From positions 1,276,001 to 1,340,000 of the forward strand of contig NZ_CP035088.1 in assembly GCF_004786035.1 (NCBI RefSeq): a stretch of 64,000 nt of DNA, read 5' to 3'. The translations under genes were made by a program, and so were the position numbers. Source of the stretch: Pseudomonas viciae (GTDB taxonomy: Bacteria; Pseudomonadota; Gammaproteobacteria; Pseudomonadales; Pseudomonadaceae). This document shows positions 24,903-41,288 of this stretch, piece by piece (position 1 is the stretch's first letter; each line of letters opens with the position of its first letter). The notes under the pieces are model-generated. The model saw only the letters and a program-made list of their open reading frames with translations, was not told the origin of the DNA and made no database searches.

Positions 24903-25850
24903 ATGAACCCGAATTTTCTAGATTTCGAACAGCCGATCGCCGACCTGCAAGCCAAGATCGAAGAGTTGCGCTTGGTCGGTAATGACAATTCGCTGAATAT
25001 CGGCGATGAAATCTCTCGTCTGCAGGACAAAAGCCGGACGCTGACCGAAGACATCTTCGGCAAGCTGACCAGCTGGCAGATCGCCCGCCTGGCGCGTCAC
25101 CCGCGTCGTCCCTACACCCTGGACTACATCGAGCACATCTTTACCGAGTTCGATGAGTTGCACGGTGACCGCCACTTCTCCGACGACGCTGCCATCGTAG
25201 GCGGCGTTGCTCGCCTGGATGACCAGCCGGTGATGGTTATCGGCCATCAGAAAGGCCGCGAAGTGCGCGAGAAGGTGCGTCGCAACTTCGGCATGCCGCG
25301 CCCTGAAGGCTACCGCAAGGCCTGCCGTCTGATGGAAATGGCCGAGCGCTTCAAGATGCCGATCCTGACCTTCATCGACACGCCGGGCGCCTACCCGGGC
25401 ATCGACGCCGAAGAGCGCAACCAGAGCGAAGCGATTGCCTGGAACCTGCGCGTCATGGCGCGCCTGAAAACCCCAATCATCGCCACCGTGATCGGTGAGG
25501 GTGGTTCCGGCGGTGCGCTGGCCATCGGCGTGTGCGATCAATTGAACATGCTGCAATATTCCACTTATGCGGTGATCTCGCCGGAAGGTTGTGCCTCGAT
25601 CCTGTGGAAAACCGCCGAGAAGGCGCCGGATGCCGCTGAAGCCATGGGCATCACTGCCGAGCGCCTCAAAGGCCTGGGCATTGTCGATAAAGTGATCAGC
25701 GAGCCAGTGGGCGGCGCCCACCGCGACCCGGCTGCCGCTGCGGCGATGATTCGCGCCGAGCTGACATCGCAACTGTCGATGCTGAAGAAATTCGACAACG
25801 ATGCGCTGCTGGCTCGTCGCTATGAGCGGTTGATGAGTTACGGTCTCTGA
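24903..25850 (+). CDS. accA: Acetyl-CoA carboxylase carboxyltransferase alpha subunit
   Basis: A 315-residue subunit that, with AccD, moves the carboxyl group from biotin to acetyl-CoA to form malonyl-CoA. It is a crotonase-fold protein with [20 protein letters not shown] and the oxyanion-hole glycines in [16 protein letters not shown] 24903 ([12 protein letters not shown]) is the family start; an upstream in-frame codon is rejected. Confidence 0.96.
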   Translation: MNPNFLDFEQPIADLQAKIEELRLVGNDNSLNIGDEISRLQDKSRTLTEDIFGKLTSWQIARLARHPRRPYTLDYIEHIFTEFDELHGDRHFSDDAAIVGGVARLDDQPVMVIGHQKGREVREKVRRNFGMPRPEGYRKACRLMEMAERFKMPILTFIDTPGAYPGIDAEERNQSEAIAWNLRVMARLKTPIIATVIGEGGSGGALAIGVCDQLNMLQYSTYAVISPEGCASILWKTAEKAPDAAEAMGITAERLKGLGIVDKVISEPVGGAHRDPAAAAAMIRAELTSQLSMLKKFDNDALLARRYERLMSYGL

Positions 25851-25883
25851 TCTGACCAAGCTTCCAGCAGTTGTGGGGGCCAG

Positions 25884-25973
25884 TGTGGGAGCGGGCTTGC
25901 TCGCGAAAGCGGTTTAACATTCAACCCATGTGTTGACTGATTCACCGCCTTCGCGAGCAAGCCCGCTCCCACA
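25884..25973. repeat. REP-like inverted repeat pair (GTGGGAG type)
   Basis: TGTGGGAGCGGGCTTGCTCG and its complement face each other across 44 bases between accA and tilS. Confidence 0.85.
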
Positions 25974-25999
25974 TTTGATTTGTGCCAAGGCTGATACCC

Positions 26000-27325
26000 A
26001 TGAACACAAGCATCGACCTGCCCACCCGGCTCATCACGCAGCTATCCCCCTGGCGCAACGCCGCCACCTGGCGCATCGCCTTCTCCGGCGGCCTCGATTC
26101 CACCGTCCTGTTGCACCTGCTCGCGTCCCTCGCAAAAAACCAACCCCTGCCGCCTCTGAGCGCTATCCACGTCCATCATGGCCTGCAGGCTGTGGCCGAT
26201 GCATGGCCGGACCATTGTCGCTCGGTCTGCAAGGCCCTTGGGGTGCCGCTTGAGGTGGTGAGCGTGCAAGTCCAGCCCGGCGCCAGCGTCGAGCGCGCCG
26301 CCCGGGAGGCGCGTTATGGCGCTTTCGTGGCGGTGCTCCAGGGCAATGAAGTGCTGCTCACTGGCCAGCACCGCGACGATCAGGCTGAAACCCTGTTGTT
26401 TCGTTTGTTGCGTGGGGCAGGGGTGAGGGGTTTGTCGGCGATGCCCAGGCAGCGTCCTCTGGGGGCGGGGTACTTGCTGCGCCCCTTGCTCGATGTGTCC
26501 CGGGTGGAGCTGGAAGCCTATGCGAGGCAACAGGGCTTGAGTTGGATCGAGGACCCTTCCAACGACGATCACCGGTACGCGCGCAATTTCCTGCGCCAGC
26601 GAGCTTTCCCGGTATTGACCGAGCAGTGGCCCCAGGCTGCGCAGGCCCTGGCGCGCAGCGCGGCGCACATGGGTGAAGCCCAGGGCTTGCTGGATGACCT
26701 GGCGCGGATCGATCTGGCTGGCGCCACGACCCCAGGTGCGTTTGACTGGCTTGGCTTGCCATCCCTGGAACTGGCGCCGTTGCAGGTCTTGGCGCCGGCC
26801 CGCCAGCGCAATGCATTGAGCCATTGGCTCAGCTCGCTGACGATGTTGCCTGACAGCGACCACTGGTGCGGCTGGGACGCGCTGCGGGAGGCGAGGGGCG
26901 ATGCGCGACCGATCTGGCGACTGGCCGGTGGTGAGCTGCACCGGGCTGGCGGACGGATCTGGTGGTTATCCGACCACTGGTTGCGACCGGTCGCAGGCCC
27001 CGTCGAATGGCCGCTGGCGGATGAGCCCTTGAGCCTGCCGGACAATGGCCGGGTGATGCTCGGCGGCAGGATCCCGGCGGGGCCACTTTGTGTGCGCTAT
27101 CGTCAGGGTGGCGAAGTAATGGAACTACCCGGTCGCGGTCACCGTGATCTCAAGCGTTTGCTCAACGAAAACGCCGTGCCGGCCTTTGTGCGCGGCCGAT
27201 TGCCGCTGCTGTATCGAGGCGAGCAATTGCTGGCGGTGGCCAACCTGGCAGGCCTGGACGCTGGGGTTGATGGCAGTTGGCAATTGAACTGGCAGCCAGG
27301 AAGCCAAGATCGGGGTTTGAGCTGA
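26000..27325 (+). CDS. tilS: tRNA(Ile)-lysidine synthase
   Basis: A 441-residue ATP-dependent ligase that changes the C34 wobble base of a tRNA-Ile to lysidine so that it reads AUA. The PP-loop SGGLDS is at residues 29-34, with GQHRDDQAETLLFRLLRGAG further on, and the C-terminal domain has the usual RVMLGGRIPAGP region. ATG 26000 is preferred over an in-frame ATG 18 bases upstream because MNTSIDLPTRL reads like a normal start; neither has a strong ribosome site. Confidence 0.92.
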   Translation: MNTSIDLPTRLITQLSPWRNAATWRIAFSGGLDSTVLLHLLASLAKNQPLPPLSAIHVHHGLQAVADAWPDHCRSVCKALGVPLEVVSVQVQPGASVERAAREARYGAFVAVLQGNEVLLTGQHRDDQAETLLFRLLRGAGVRGLSAMPRQRPLGAGYLLRPLLDVSRVELEAYARQQGLSWIEDPSNDDHRYARNFLRQRAFPVLTEQWPQAAQALARSAAHMGEAQGLLDDLARIDLAGATTPGAFDWLGLPSLELAPLQVLAPARQRNALSHWLSSLTMLPDSDHWCGWDALREARGDARPIWRLAGGELHRAGGRIWWLSDHWLRPVAGPVEWPLADEPLSLPDNGRVMLGGRIPAGPLCVRYRQGGEVMELPGRGHRDLKRLLNENAVPAFVRGRLPLLYRGEQLLAVANLAGLDAGVDGSWQLNWQPGSQDRGLS

Positions 27326-27345
27326 AAGGGGCTTTCCGGTAGACT
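27317..27345 (+). promoter_or_regulatory. Candidate sigma-70 promoter for pyrG
   Basis: TTGAGC and TAGACT are separated by exactly 17 bases. The site overlaps the end of tilS and gives a leader of about 250 bases, with no other gene in the gap. Confidence 0.5.
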
Positions 27346-27578
27346 ACGCTCCCTTCTTGATACAACTTCTGTGGATTCGCCTGAATTGCAGGAGTTGCCG
27401 ATTACCAAGCAGTCTTTGCTGGGCGATTCCAAAAAATGTGTAGCGAGCAACGTACCGGTGATCTCACTTCCGGTCTGTCCCAACGCGGCGGTTTTTTTGA
27501 AAGGTGCACTGTGATTAATGCAGGTGATCGGGGGCTTCGGCCTTCCTTCGCTTTCCCCGGCGGCTCGGACCGCTTTAA

Positions 27579-31526
<3,948 letters not shown>

Positions 31527-31608
31527 GCAGTAAATGGTAAAAAGACAGCGGATAGTGTCGGAAAAGTCGCAATAGCGGCGGTTTTGCCTCTAATCTGATG
31601 CCTTATCA

Positions 31609-31640
31609 AGCACAAGCCTGGTTTTTCCAGGCTTCGTGCT
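31609..31640 (+). other. Strong hairpin between eno and ftsB
   Basis: AGCACAAGCCTGG and CCAGGCTTCGTGCT pair over 13 base pairs with one bulged C around a TTTTT loop. No T tract follows, so it is more likely an mRNA structure or Rho-related site than an intrinsic terminator. Confidence 0.55.
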
Positions 31641-31697
31641 ATCAGACGCTTCAAAGTTTGGCATGGCTGTCTTTTTTCACTGGATACCTGAGATTCG

Positions 31698-31976
31698 ATG
31701 CGCAGTCCCAATTGGTTGTTTCTTGTCTTGCTCCTGTTGCTGGCTGGCCTGCAGTACCGCCTGTGGGTGGGTAATGGCAGTCTGGCGCAAGTGGCCGACC
31801 TGACTCAGCAAATAGCCGATCAGCACGCGGAAAACGAAGCGTTGCTGGAGCGTAATCGGGTGATGGACGCCGAGGTCAGTGAGTTGAAAAAGGGCATGGA
31901 GACCGTTGAAGAGCGGGCTCGCCATGAACTGGGCATGGTGAAAGAGGGCGAAACCCTCTACCAGCTGGCCCAATGA
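31698..31976 (+). CDS. ftsB: Cell division protein FtsB
   Basis: A 92-residue bitopic inner membrane protein of the divisome that forms a complex with FtsL and FtsQ. A membrane segment (WLFLVLLLLLAGLQYRLWV) near the N-terminus is followed by a coiled coil (about 30-75) and the conserved tail HELGMVKEGETLYQL. It overlaps ispD by four bases, and eno lies upstream, the usual context. Confidence 0.94.
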   Translation: MRSPNWLFLVLLLLLAGLQYRLWVGNGSLAQVADLTQQIADQHAENEALLERNRVMDAEVSELKKGMETVEERARHELGMVKEGETLYQLAQ

Positions 31977-32680
31977 GTATCCGTTTGCCGGCCTTTTGGG
32001 CCGTGATTCCTGCCGCGGGCGTTGGTGCCCGTATGGCCGCCGACCGTCCCAAGCAATATTTGCAACTGGGTGGGCGCACCATTCTTGAACACAGCCTTGG
32101 CTGTTTCCTCGATCATCCGACCGTCAAAGGCGTGGTGGTCAGCGTTGCACACGATGATCCTTATTGGCCGACCCTGGCCTGCGCCAGCGACACTCGCATC
32201 CAGCGCGTGGACGGTGGCGAACAGCGTTCGGCTTCAGTGCTCAATGCCTTGCTGCATCTGCACGAGCAGGGCGCCGATGATCACGATTGGGTACTGGTGC
32301 ACGACGCCGCGCGACCCAACCTGGCCCGGGACGATCTGGACACACTGCTCAGCGAGTTGGCGACCGATCCGGTCGGCGGCCTGCTGGCCGTCCCGGCGCG
32401 GGACACCCTCAAGCGTGCCGACAAGCAGGGTCGCGTGTTGGAAACCGTCGATCGCAGCGTGATCTGGCAAGCCTATACACCGCAGATGTTCCGCCTCGGC
32501 GCCTTGCACCGGGCCCTGGCCGACAGCCTGGTGGCCGAAGCGCTGATTACCGACGAAGCCTCCGCCATGGAATGGGCCGGGCAGGCGCCGCGGTTGATCG
32601 AAGGGCGGGCTGATAACATCAAGGTCACTCGGCCGGAAGACCTGGAGTGGTTGCGCCAGCGCTGGGCGAATCGTCGCTAA
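31973..32680 (+). CDS. ispD: 2-C-methyl-D-erythritol 4-phosphate cytidylyltransferase
   Basis: A 235-residue enzyme of the MEP isoprenoid pathway that makes CDP-methylerythritol. The N-terminal nucleotide-binding motif PAAGVGARMAADRPKQY and VHDAARPNL are diagnostic. It overlaps ftsB. Unlike many genomes, ispF is not adjacent but lies about 3.2 kb downstream after a LysR gene and the frmA-fghA pair. Confidence 0.95.
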   Translation: MSIRLPAFWAVIPAAGVGARMAADRPKQYLQLGGRTILEHSLGCFLDHPTVKGVVVSVAHDDPYWPTLACASDTRIQRVDGGEQRSASVLNALLHLHEQGADDHDWVLVHDAARPNLARDDLDTLLSELATDPVGGLLAVPARDTLKRADKQGRVLETVDRSVIWQAYTPQMFRLGALHRALADSLVAEALITDEASAMEWAGQAPRLIEGRADNIKVTRPEDLEWLRQRWANRR

Positions 32681-32713
32681 TTAATCGCGTATCTGTGCGA
32701 ATACCGCGTCGCG

Positions 32714-32812
32714 GCCTTCGCGAGCAAGCCCGCTCCCACAGTGGCCCTGCATCTGGCCACATATTTGTGATCAACATAGATCTACTGTGGGAGCGGGTTT
32801 GCTCGCGAAGGC
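32714..32812. repeat. REP-like inverted repeat pair, reversed arm order
   Basis: The first arm reads GCCTTCGCGAGCAAGCCCGC and the second is its complement, so the GTGGGAG ends point inward, opposite to the pairs at 2449 and 25884. It separates ispD from the convergent LysR gene. Confidence 0.8.
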
Positions 32813-32852
32813 GATCATTCCGGCGCCGAATAAACCACGGACAGAAAACGAC

Positions 32853-33749
32853 CTAACCCCGATACTCCGGCCGCTGCGCCAACCCCTCTTTCAAATAGTC
32901 CACCAACTTGCGCACCTTCGGCGACAGATGCCGCTGCTGCGGATACAGCGCCCACACCGCCGTATTCGGCGGTTGATGAGCCTCCAGCAGCGATATCAAC
33001 GCACCACTGTGCAAATGCTCCAGCACGTAATAATCCGGCAACTGACATAACCCGACGCCTTGCAGGGCCGCGTCGAGTACCGCTTGCCCACTGTTGCAGC
33101 GCCAGTTTCCTTGCACGCGCTGGGAAAATTCCCGCCCGTTCTGCTCCAGTTGCCAGATATCGGAACTGCCGATCAGGCAGTTGTGGCGGCTCAATTCCGA
33201 CAAACTATGGGGCCGACCGTAGCGTTCCAGATAGGACGGTGAGGCGCACAGGTACATGCGCCGCGGTGCGAGGCGGGTGGCGACCAGGCGTGAGTCCTGC
33301 AAGCGGCCCAGGCGTATGGCCAGGTCCAACCCTTCATGAACCAGGTCCAGTGGGCGGTTGCTCAGTTCAATGTCCACCCGCAACTGTGGATAAAGCCCCA
33401 TGAACCGCGTCACCAGCGGCACGATGAAGCGCTCACCATAGGCCACGGCACAGGTCATGCGCAGCATGCCCTTGGGTTCGCTGGTGAGATCGCCTACCGC
33501 CCGCAGCGCTTCCTCGCGTCCATCCTGCAGGCGCTGGCAATGCTGCAAAAAGGTTTGGCCGGCTTCGGTCAGGGTGACCCGGCGGGTGCTGCGATAGAGC
33601 AATCGCGTCTGTAGACGCTCTTCCAGTCGTACGATTTGTCGACTGATATGAGAGGACGAAACCCCGAGCCGTTCGGCAGCCGCGGTGAATTGGCTGCATT
33701 CGGCCACCGCGACGAACTCGTCGATCCCTTCCCAGCGGTTGTCGGACAT
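32853..33749 (-). CDS. LysR family transcriptional regulator
   Basis: A 298-residue regulator with an N-terminal winged helix-turn-helix (FVAVAECSQFTAAAERLGVS, then SSHISRQIVRLEERL) and a C-terminal periplasmic-binding-like effector domain. It is divergent from frmA across 107 bases, which suggests that it may control the formaldehyde genes, but that is inference from position. The effector cannot be told from sequence. Confidence 0.85.
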   Translation of the reverse strand: MSDNRWEGIDEFVAVAECSQFTAAAERLGVSSSHISRQIVRLEERLQTRLLYRSTRRVTLTEAGQTFLQHCQRLQDGREEALRAVGDLTSEPKGMLRMTCAVAYGERFIVPLVTRFMGLYPQLRVDIELSNRPLDLVHEGLDLAIRLGRLQDSRLVATRLAPRRMYLCASPSYLERYGRPHSLSELSRHNCLIGSSDIWQLEQNGREFSQRVQGNWRCNSGQAVLDAALQGVGLCQLPDYYVLEHLHSGALISLLEAHQPPNTAVWALYPQQRHLSPKVRKLVDYLKEGLAQRPEYRG

Positions 33750-33775
33750 AGGCGATTATCCCTGTACAGCAATAA

Positions 33776-34969
<1,194 letters not shown>

Positions 34970-34977
34970 GGTCGGTC

Positions 34978-35823
34978 ATGAGCCTTGAAAATATCTCCTG
35001 CCAGAAAAGCTTCGGCGGCTGGCACAAGCGTTACCGGCACCGTTCCGAAGTGCTCGGTTGCGACATGGTGTTTGCCGTGTACCTGCCGCCGCAAGCCGAG
35101 CAGGGCGGCAAGTTGCCGGTGCTGTACTGGTTGTCCGGGTTGACTTGTACCGACGAAAATTTCATGCAGAAAGCCGGTGCCCAGCGCATGGCCGCCGAGT
35201 TGGGGCTGATTATTGTCGCCCCGGACACCAGCCCCCGTGGTGCCGACGTGCCGGGCGATCCGGACGGTGCCTGGGACTTCGGCCTGGGTGCAGGGTTTTA
35301 TCTGAATGCCACGCAGGATCCATGGGCGCGGCACTATCGGATGCATGACTATGTGGTGCAGGAATTGCCGGCGCTCGTCGAGGCGCATTTCCCTGCCTCG
35401 GATAAACGCGGCATCAGTGGCCACTCCATGGGCGGTCATGGCGCGTTGGTCTGCGCCTTGCGCAACCCGGGACGTTATCGTTCGGTGTCGGCCTTTTCGC
35501 CAATCAACAATCCGATGGATTGCCCGTGGGGCCAGAAAGCCTTCTCCCGTTACCTGGGAGAAGACCGTTCGAAATGGCGGGAATGGGATGCCTGCGCACT
35601 GATTGCCGAGGCTGATGAGCAGTTGCCGCTGCTGGTGGACCAGGGCGATCGCGATGATTTCCTGGCCAACCAGCTCAAGCCTGAAGCCCTGCAGCAGGCA
35701 GCCAAGGCTGCCGGCCATCCGCTGGAATTGCGCCTGCAACCCGGCTATGACCACAGCTACTTCTTCATCGCCAGCTTCATTGGCGACCACTTGCAACATC
35801 ATGCACGCGCTCTAAACGCCTAA
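34978..35823 (+). CDS. fghA: S-formylglutathione hydrolase
   Basis: A 281-residue alpha/beta hydrolase that splits S-formylglutathione to formate and glutathione, completing detoxification begun by FrmA. The nucleophile is Ser150 in GHSMGGHGA; the Asp in VDQGDRDDF and the His in GYDHSYFF complete the triad. A Cys-containing LTCTDENF segment is also typical. Confidence 0.95.
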   Translation: MSLENISCQKSFGGWHKRYRHRSEVLGCDMVFAVYLPPQAEQGGKLPVLYWLSGLTCTDENFMQKAGAQRMAAELGLIIVAPDTSPRGADVPGDPDGAWDFGLGAGFYLNATQDPWARHYRMHDYVVQELPALVEAHFPASDKRGISGHSMGGHGALVCALRNPGRYRSVSAFSPINNPMDCPWGQKAFSRYLGEDRSKWREWDACALIAEADEQLPLLVDQGDRDDFLANQLKPEALQQAAKAAGHPLELRLQPGYDHSYFFIASFIGDHLQHHARALNA

Positions 35824-35834
35824 TGCAGGTAGAA

Positions 35835-35863
35835 TCACGCCCTGACAAAAATCGGGGCGTTTT
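35835..35863 (+). terminator. Terminator-like hairpin directly before ispF
   Basis: CGCCCTGA pairs with TCGGGGCG (one G-U pair) around CAAAAA, followed by seven T that run straight into the ispF ATG. It ends the frmA-fghA transcript, fully or in part. Confidence 0.7.
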
Positions 35864-35866
35864 TTT

Positions 35867-36340
35867 ATGCGTATTGGCCACGGCTACGATGTTCACCGTT
35901 TCGCTGAAGGCGACTTCATTACTCTGGGCGGCGTGCGTATCGCACACGGCTTCGGGCTGCTTGCGCATTCTGACGGTGACGTTCTGCTGCACGCCTTGAG
36001 CGATGCATTGCTCGGCGCGGCCGCCCTGGGTGATATCGGCAAACACTTCCCCGACACCGACCCGCAATTCAAGGGCGCCGACAGCCGCGTGCTGCTGCGT
36101 CATGTGGTTTCGCTGATCCACGCCAAGGGCTGGAAAGTCGGCAATGTCGATAACACCATTGTTGCCCAGGCGCCGAAAATGGCGCCGCACATCGAAGCGA
36201 TGCGCCAGTTGATAGCCGAGGATCTTCAAGTTGAGTTGGACCAAGTGAACGTGAAAGCCACCACCACCGAGAAGCTGGGTTTCGTCGGTCGCGAAGAAGG
36301 CATTGCCGTCCACTCCGTCGCCTTGTTGCTGCGCCCATGA
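35867..36340 (+). CDS. ispF: 2-C-methyl-D-erythritol 2,4-cyclodiphosphate synthase
   Basis: A 157-residue homotrimeric enzyme of the MEP pathway. Zinc ligands Asp8, His10 and His42 are in GYDVH and DVLLHAL. The ATG directly follows the T tract of a terminator-like hairpin, so there is no clear ribosome site; the protein start is nevertheless the family one. It overlaps truD by four bases, a common pairing. Confidence 0.94.
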   Translation: MRIGHGYDVHRFAEGDFITLGGVRIAHGFGLLAHSDGDVLLHALSDALLGAAALGDIGKHFPDTDPQFKGADSRVLLRHVVSLIHAKGWKVGNVDNTIVAQAPKMAPHIEAMRQLIAEDLQVELDQVNVKATTTEKLGFVGREEGIAVHSVALLLRP

Positions 36341-37382
36341 CTGAATTGGAACTACTGGGCCCGCGTGCCTACGGTGAACCGCTGGGCAGTGCGGTACTCA
36401 AGGCTACCGCTGAAGATTTTCAGGTCGATGAAGTGCTCGATATTCCGTTGACCGGCGATGGCGAGCATTTGTGGATCTGGGTTGAAAAACGCGGCTTGAA
36501 CACCGAAGAGGCGGCTCGGCGAATTGCCAAGGCTGCTGGCGTGCCGTTGCGCACCGTCAGCTACGCCGGCCTCAAGGACCGACAGGCCCTGACCCGCCAA
36601 TGGTTCAGCGTCCAGTTGCCCGGCAAGGCCGATCCGGATTTGTCGGCGGCAGAGAACGAAACACTGAAGATCCTCAAGACCGGTCGGCATAAACGCAAAC
36701 TGCAACGCGGCGCGCACTCGGCCAATGGCTTCACCCTGCGCCTGACCCAGTTCAAGGGCGACACCGCGGCTATCGATGCGCGGTTGCAACAGATTGCGCG
36801 CCAGGGCATCCCCAACTATTTCGGCGCCCAACGGTTTGGGCACGACGGTGGCAACGTCGTTGATGCCCGTGCCTGGGCGGCGCGCAAGGCCTTGCCGGAA
36901 CAGCGCAATGTGCGTTCACGGCTGTTGTCCACGGCCCGCAGCTTTCTGTTCAACCGGGTGCTGGCGGCACGAGTGGCCGACGGTACCTGGCAACAAGCGC
37001 AGGTGGGTGACTTGCTGGCCTTCACCGACAGCCGCAGTTTTTTTCCGGCCGGCGAAGCTGAATGCAGCGATCCACGGCTGGCCATTCTCGATCTGCACCC
37101 GACCGGGCCGCAGTGGGGCGAAGGGCCTTCGCCTGCCGCCGGCGCGACCTTTGCGCTGGAACAGGCCATCGCCGAGGGCGAAGCCGATTTGCGCGACTGG
37201 TTGATAAACGCGGGAATGAGTCACGAACGTCGCATCCTGCGACTGCCCATTGGCGGGCTGTCGTGGCATTATCCCTCGCCTGACATTCTGCAACTGGAAT
37301 TCGTCCTGCCGGCCGGATGTTTCGCCACTGTCTTGGTGCGCGAACTCGTCGATCTGGTGCCGGTGGGGCAGACGGACAGCCC

Positions 37383-37395
<13 letters not shown>
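36337..37395 (+). CDS. truD: tRNA pseudouridine(13) synthase
   Basis: A 352-residue enzyme that makes pseudouridine 13 in tRNA-Glu. The catalytic Asp81 lies in [16 protein letters not shown], and the [15 protein letters not shown] segment is the second family motif. It overlaps both ispF (4 bases) and surE (13 bases), part of the compact ispF-truD-surE-pcm unit. Confidence 0.95.
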
Positions 37396-38809
<1,414 letters not shown>

Positions 38810-39035
38810 GCATTTATAAACAAGCGCTGAATTCCGTGGCATTGGCTGTGTCTTACAGCGGCGCTGATTCGTTAAATGCAGGTTTGTTAAACGGCGTTCA
38901 ACGGCGTCGAGCAAACGTGTGCGGTGCCCCTTCACGCTTCATTAATAGAAGCGCGGTCGCGGCCAGCTATTGTTGTATGACTTCTGCCTGGACAGGCAGT
39001 TTCCAATTTTTCAGCCACCACAAAGGGAGCGGCGG

Positions 39036-39884
39036 GTGAGTCTCACAGTCATTGCGCAGCGTATGGGTATCACGAGCTTTCAGCGCCTGGTGACTGGCCT
39101 TGTCTTGAGTACCTTGCTGGTCGGTTGTTCCAGTACACCGTCGGGTAATGTCCGGGTGGTCGATCGCAATAACAATGCGGCGCCGCAACGTCCTACAGTA
39201 ACGACCGGTCAGTATGTAGTCCGTCGCGGCGATACGTTGTTTTCCATCGCTTTTCGCTACGGCTGGGACTACAAGGCCCTCGCGGCGCGCAACAACATTC
39301 CTGCGCCCTACACGATTCATCCGGGTCAGACGATTCGCTTTGATGGTCGCAGCGGTTCAACGCCGACTGCGGTTGTCACGCAGTCGGGCTCGTCGGCTTC
39401 GTCGTCGAGTAAAACCACGGTCATTCGCCGGCCGGCGGGGGCTGCAACGTCGACAGTACCGTCCGTCGCGAGCAAACCGACCCCCGCTCCGATGCCTCCA
39501 GCGGGCCCCGCCCCGACAGGCTGGGGATGGCCTTCTAGTGGCGTTCTTATTGGAAAATTCTCTTCAAACGGTAGTTTGAATAAAGGAATTGATATCGCCG
39601 GGGATTTGGGACAGCCTGTTTTGGCCGCGTCTGATGGCACGGTTGTGTACGCCGGGAGTGGTTTGAGGGGCTACGGCGAACTCGTGATCATCAAACACAG
39701 CGATACCTACGTCAGTGCCTACGGTCACAACCGCAGGCTGTTGGTTCGGGAGGGGCAGCAGGTCAAGGTCGGACAGACAATTGCCGAAATGGGATCAACG
39801 GGAACAGACCGGGTGAAACTGCATTTTGAGATTCGCCGACAGGGTAAGCCAGTAGATCCGCTGCAATTCCTGCCACGTCGTTGA
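39036..39884 (+). CDS. nlpD: Peptidoglycan-binding lipoprotein NlpD
   Basis: A 282-residue outer membrane lipoprotein. A signal peptide ends in the lipobox LLVG-C31, a LysM domain follows (YVVRRGDTLFSIAFRYGW), then a Pro/Ser-rich linker and a C-terminal LytM (peptidase M23) domain. The LytM metal ligands are degenerate (NKGIDIAG and VKLHFEIR), as in amidase activators, so it probably activates cell-separation amidases rather than cutting itself. GTG 39036 after AAAGGGAG is preferred. The main rpoS promoter lies inside nlpD in other pseudomonads. Confidence 0.92.
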   Translation: MSLTVIAQRMGITSFQRLVTGLVLSTLLVGCSSTPSGNVRVVDRNNNAAPQRPTVTTGQYVVRRGDTLFSIAFRYGWDYKALAARNNIPAPYTIHPGQTIRFDGRSGSTPTAVVTQSGSSASSSSKTTVIRRPAGAATSTVPSVASKPTPAPMPPAGPAPTGWGWPSSGVLIGKFSSNGSLNKGIDIAGDLGQPVLAASDGTVVYAGSGLRGYGELVIIKHSDTYVSAYGHNRRLLVREGQQVKVGQTIAEMGSTGTDRVKLHFEIRRQGKPVDPLQFLPRR

Positions 39885-39894
39885 TTTGATTGTC

Positions 39895-39925
39895 AGCCTG
39901 TTCCGTCACGTAGAGGGAACAGGCT
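39895..39925 (+). other. Hairpin in the rpoS leader
   Basis: AGCCTGTTCC and GGAACAGGCT form a perfect 10-base-pair stem around an 11-base loop in the nlpD-rpoS gap. No T tract follows, so it is not a classical terminator; it would sit in the long rpoS mRNA leader. Confidence 0.6.
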
Positions 39926-39990
39926 CCAGCGTTGCCAAGGATAAAGGCGTCGCTTGAGCTTGAGGTCGAACTCACCAAAGGACTATAACA

Positions 39991-40998
39991 ATGGCTCTCA
40001 GTAAAGAAGTGCCGGAGTTTGACATCGACGATGAGGTTCTCCTTATGGAGACCGGCATCGCTATGGATTCGATGTCGAATGATGAAGGGGCGACTCCACC
40101 TTCCGTTCGTGCCAAATCCAAACACTCCGCTTCACTTAAACAACATAAGTACATCGATTACACCCGGGCGCTCGACGCCACTCAGCTGTACCTTAACGAA
40201 ATCGGTTTCTCGCCGTTGCTCTCCCCCGAGGAAGAGGTTCATTTTGCGCGTCTGTCGCAAAGTGGCGACCCGGCCGGTCGAAAACGCATGATTGAAAGTA
40301 ACCTGCGCCTGGTGGTGAAAATCGCCCGACGCTACGTCAATCGTGGGCTTTCGCTGCTGGATCTGATCGAAGAGGGCAACCTGGGCTTGATTCGCGCGGT
40401 CGAGAAGTTCGACCCTGAGCGAGGCTTCCGATTCTCGACCTATGCCACTTGGTGGATCCGCCAGACCATCGAACGGGCGATCATGAATCAGACCCGGACC
40501 ATCCGGTTGCCGATTCATGTGGTCAAGGAGCTGAACGTCTATCTGCGGGCCGCCCGTGAGTTGACCCAAAAACTCGACCATGAACCCTCACCCGAAGAAA
40601 TCGCCAACCTGCTGGAAAAACCGGTAGGTGAGGTCAAGCGAATGCTTGGGCTCAACGAACGGGTTTCTTCAGTAGACGTCTCGCTGGGGCCGGACTCGGA
40701 CAAAACCCTGCTGGACACCCTGACCGATGATCGACCCACGGACCCATGCGAGCTGCTCCAGGACGATGATTTGTCCCAGAGTATCGACCAGTGGCTTTCG
40801 GAACTTACGGACAAGCAACGGGAAGTGGTCATTCGCCGCTTCGGCTTGCGCGGTCATGAAAGCAGCACCCTTGAAGATGTAGGCCTGGAGATTGGTTTGA
40901 CCCGTGAGCGGGTGAGACAGATCCAGGTTGAAGGTCTCAAGCGTCTCCGGGAGATCCTGGAGAAAAATGGCCTGTCGAGCGAGTCGCTGTTCCAGTAA
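39991..40998 (+). CDS. rpoS: RNA polymerase sigma factor RpoS
   Basis: A 335-residue sigma-70-family factor for stationary phase and general stress. Region 1.2 ([20 protein letters not shown]), region 2 ([37 protein letters not shown]), region 3 and the region 4 helix-turn-helix ([20 protein letters not shown]) are all intact. In this group its output is linked to Gac/Rsm control, and rsmZ lies just downstream. Confidence 0.97.
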   Translation: MALSKEVPEFDIDDEVLLMETGIAMDSMSNDEGATPPSVRAKSKHSASLKQHKYIDYTRALDATQLYLNEIGFSPLLSPEEEVHFARLSQSGDPAGRKRMIESNLRLVVKIARRYVNRGLSLLDLIEEGNLGLIRAVEKFDPERGFRFSTYATWWIRQTIERAIMNQTRTIRLPIHVVKELNVYLRAARELTQKLDHEPSPEEIANLLEKPVGEVKRMLGLNERVSSVDVSLGPDSDKTLLDTLTDDRPTDPCELLQDDDLSQSIDQWLSELTDKQREVVIRRFGLRGHESSTLEDVGLEIGLTRERVRQIQVEGLKRLREILEKNGLSSESLFQ

Positions 40999-41017
40999 CT
41001 CGAACGCAGGCGCAGCA

Positions 41018-41046
41018 GAAAAGGCCCCGACTGGTTCGGGGCTTTT
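41018..41046 (+). terminator. Intrinsic terminator after rpoS
   Basis: GCCCCGA pairs with TCGGGGC around a short loop, followed by TTTTT. Confidence 0.85.
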
Positions 41047-41097
41047 TCGTTTCTGCGGTGACTGTTTTCCAGTCCGGCTCTATTTGTAGTTTCAGCT

Positions 41098-41115
41098 TGT
41101 AAGCCTTTGCCTAGT
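41098..41115 (+). promoter_or_regulatory. Candidate GacA-dependent upstream element of rsmZ
   Basis: A TGTAAG half-site lies about 190 bases before the predicted rsmZ start, the distance expected for the GacA element (consensus TGTAAG-N6-CTTACA). The right half (CCTAGT) is poor, so the assignment is tentative. Confidence 0.45.
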
Positions 41116-41252
41116 GTTGCGTAAGCGATCGGTTTTCCAACGAAGGGATGGACGGCTATTAAAGTTGTCCTGTTTTTGTAGTGCATTGATTAATAAAGAA
41201 TTTTTCTTTGATGAACGTAGCGTGACAGGGTAAGGCAACGCTGGCAGGCGAA

Positions 41253-41280
41253 TTGCGCTCGTTCGGGAAGATATTAATAT
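41253..41280 (+). promoter_or_regulatory. rsmZ promoter
   Basis: TTGCGC and TAATAT are 16 bases apart, eight bases before the predicted RNA start. Confidence 0.6.
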
Positions 41281-41288
41281 CAGTCCTG

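Noticed and set aside
38810..39035. Possible small gene between pcm and nlpD
   Set aside because: Short frames lack ribosome sites and recognisable products; the stretch is treated as nlpD upstream sequence with nothing else seen.
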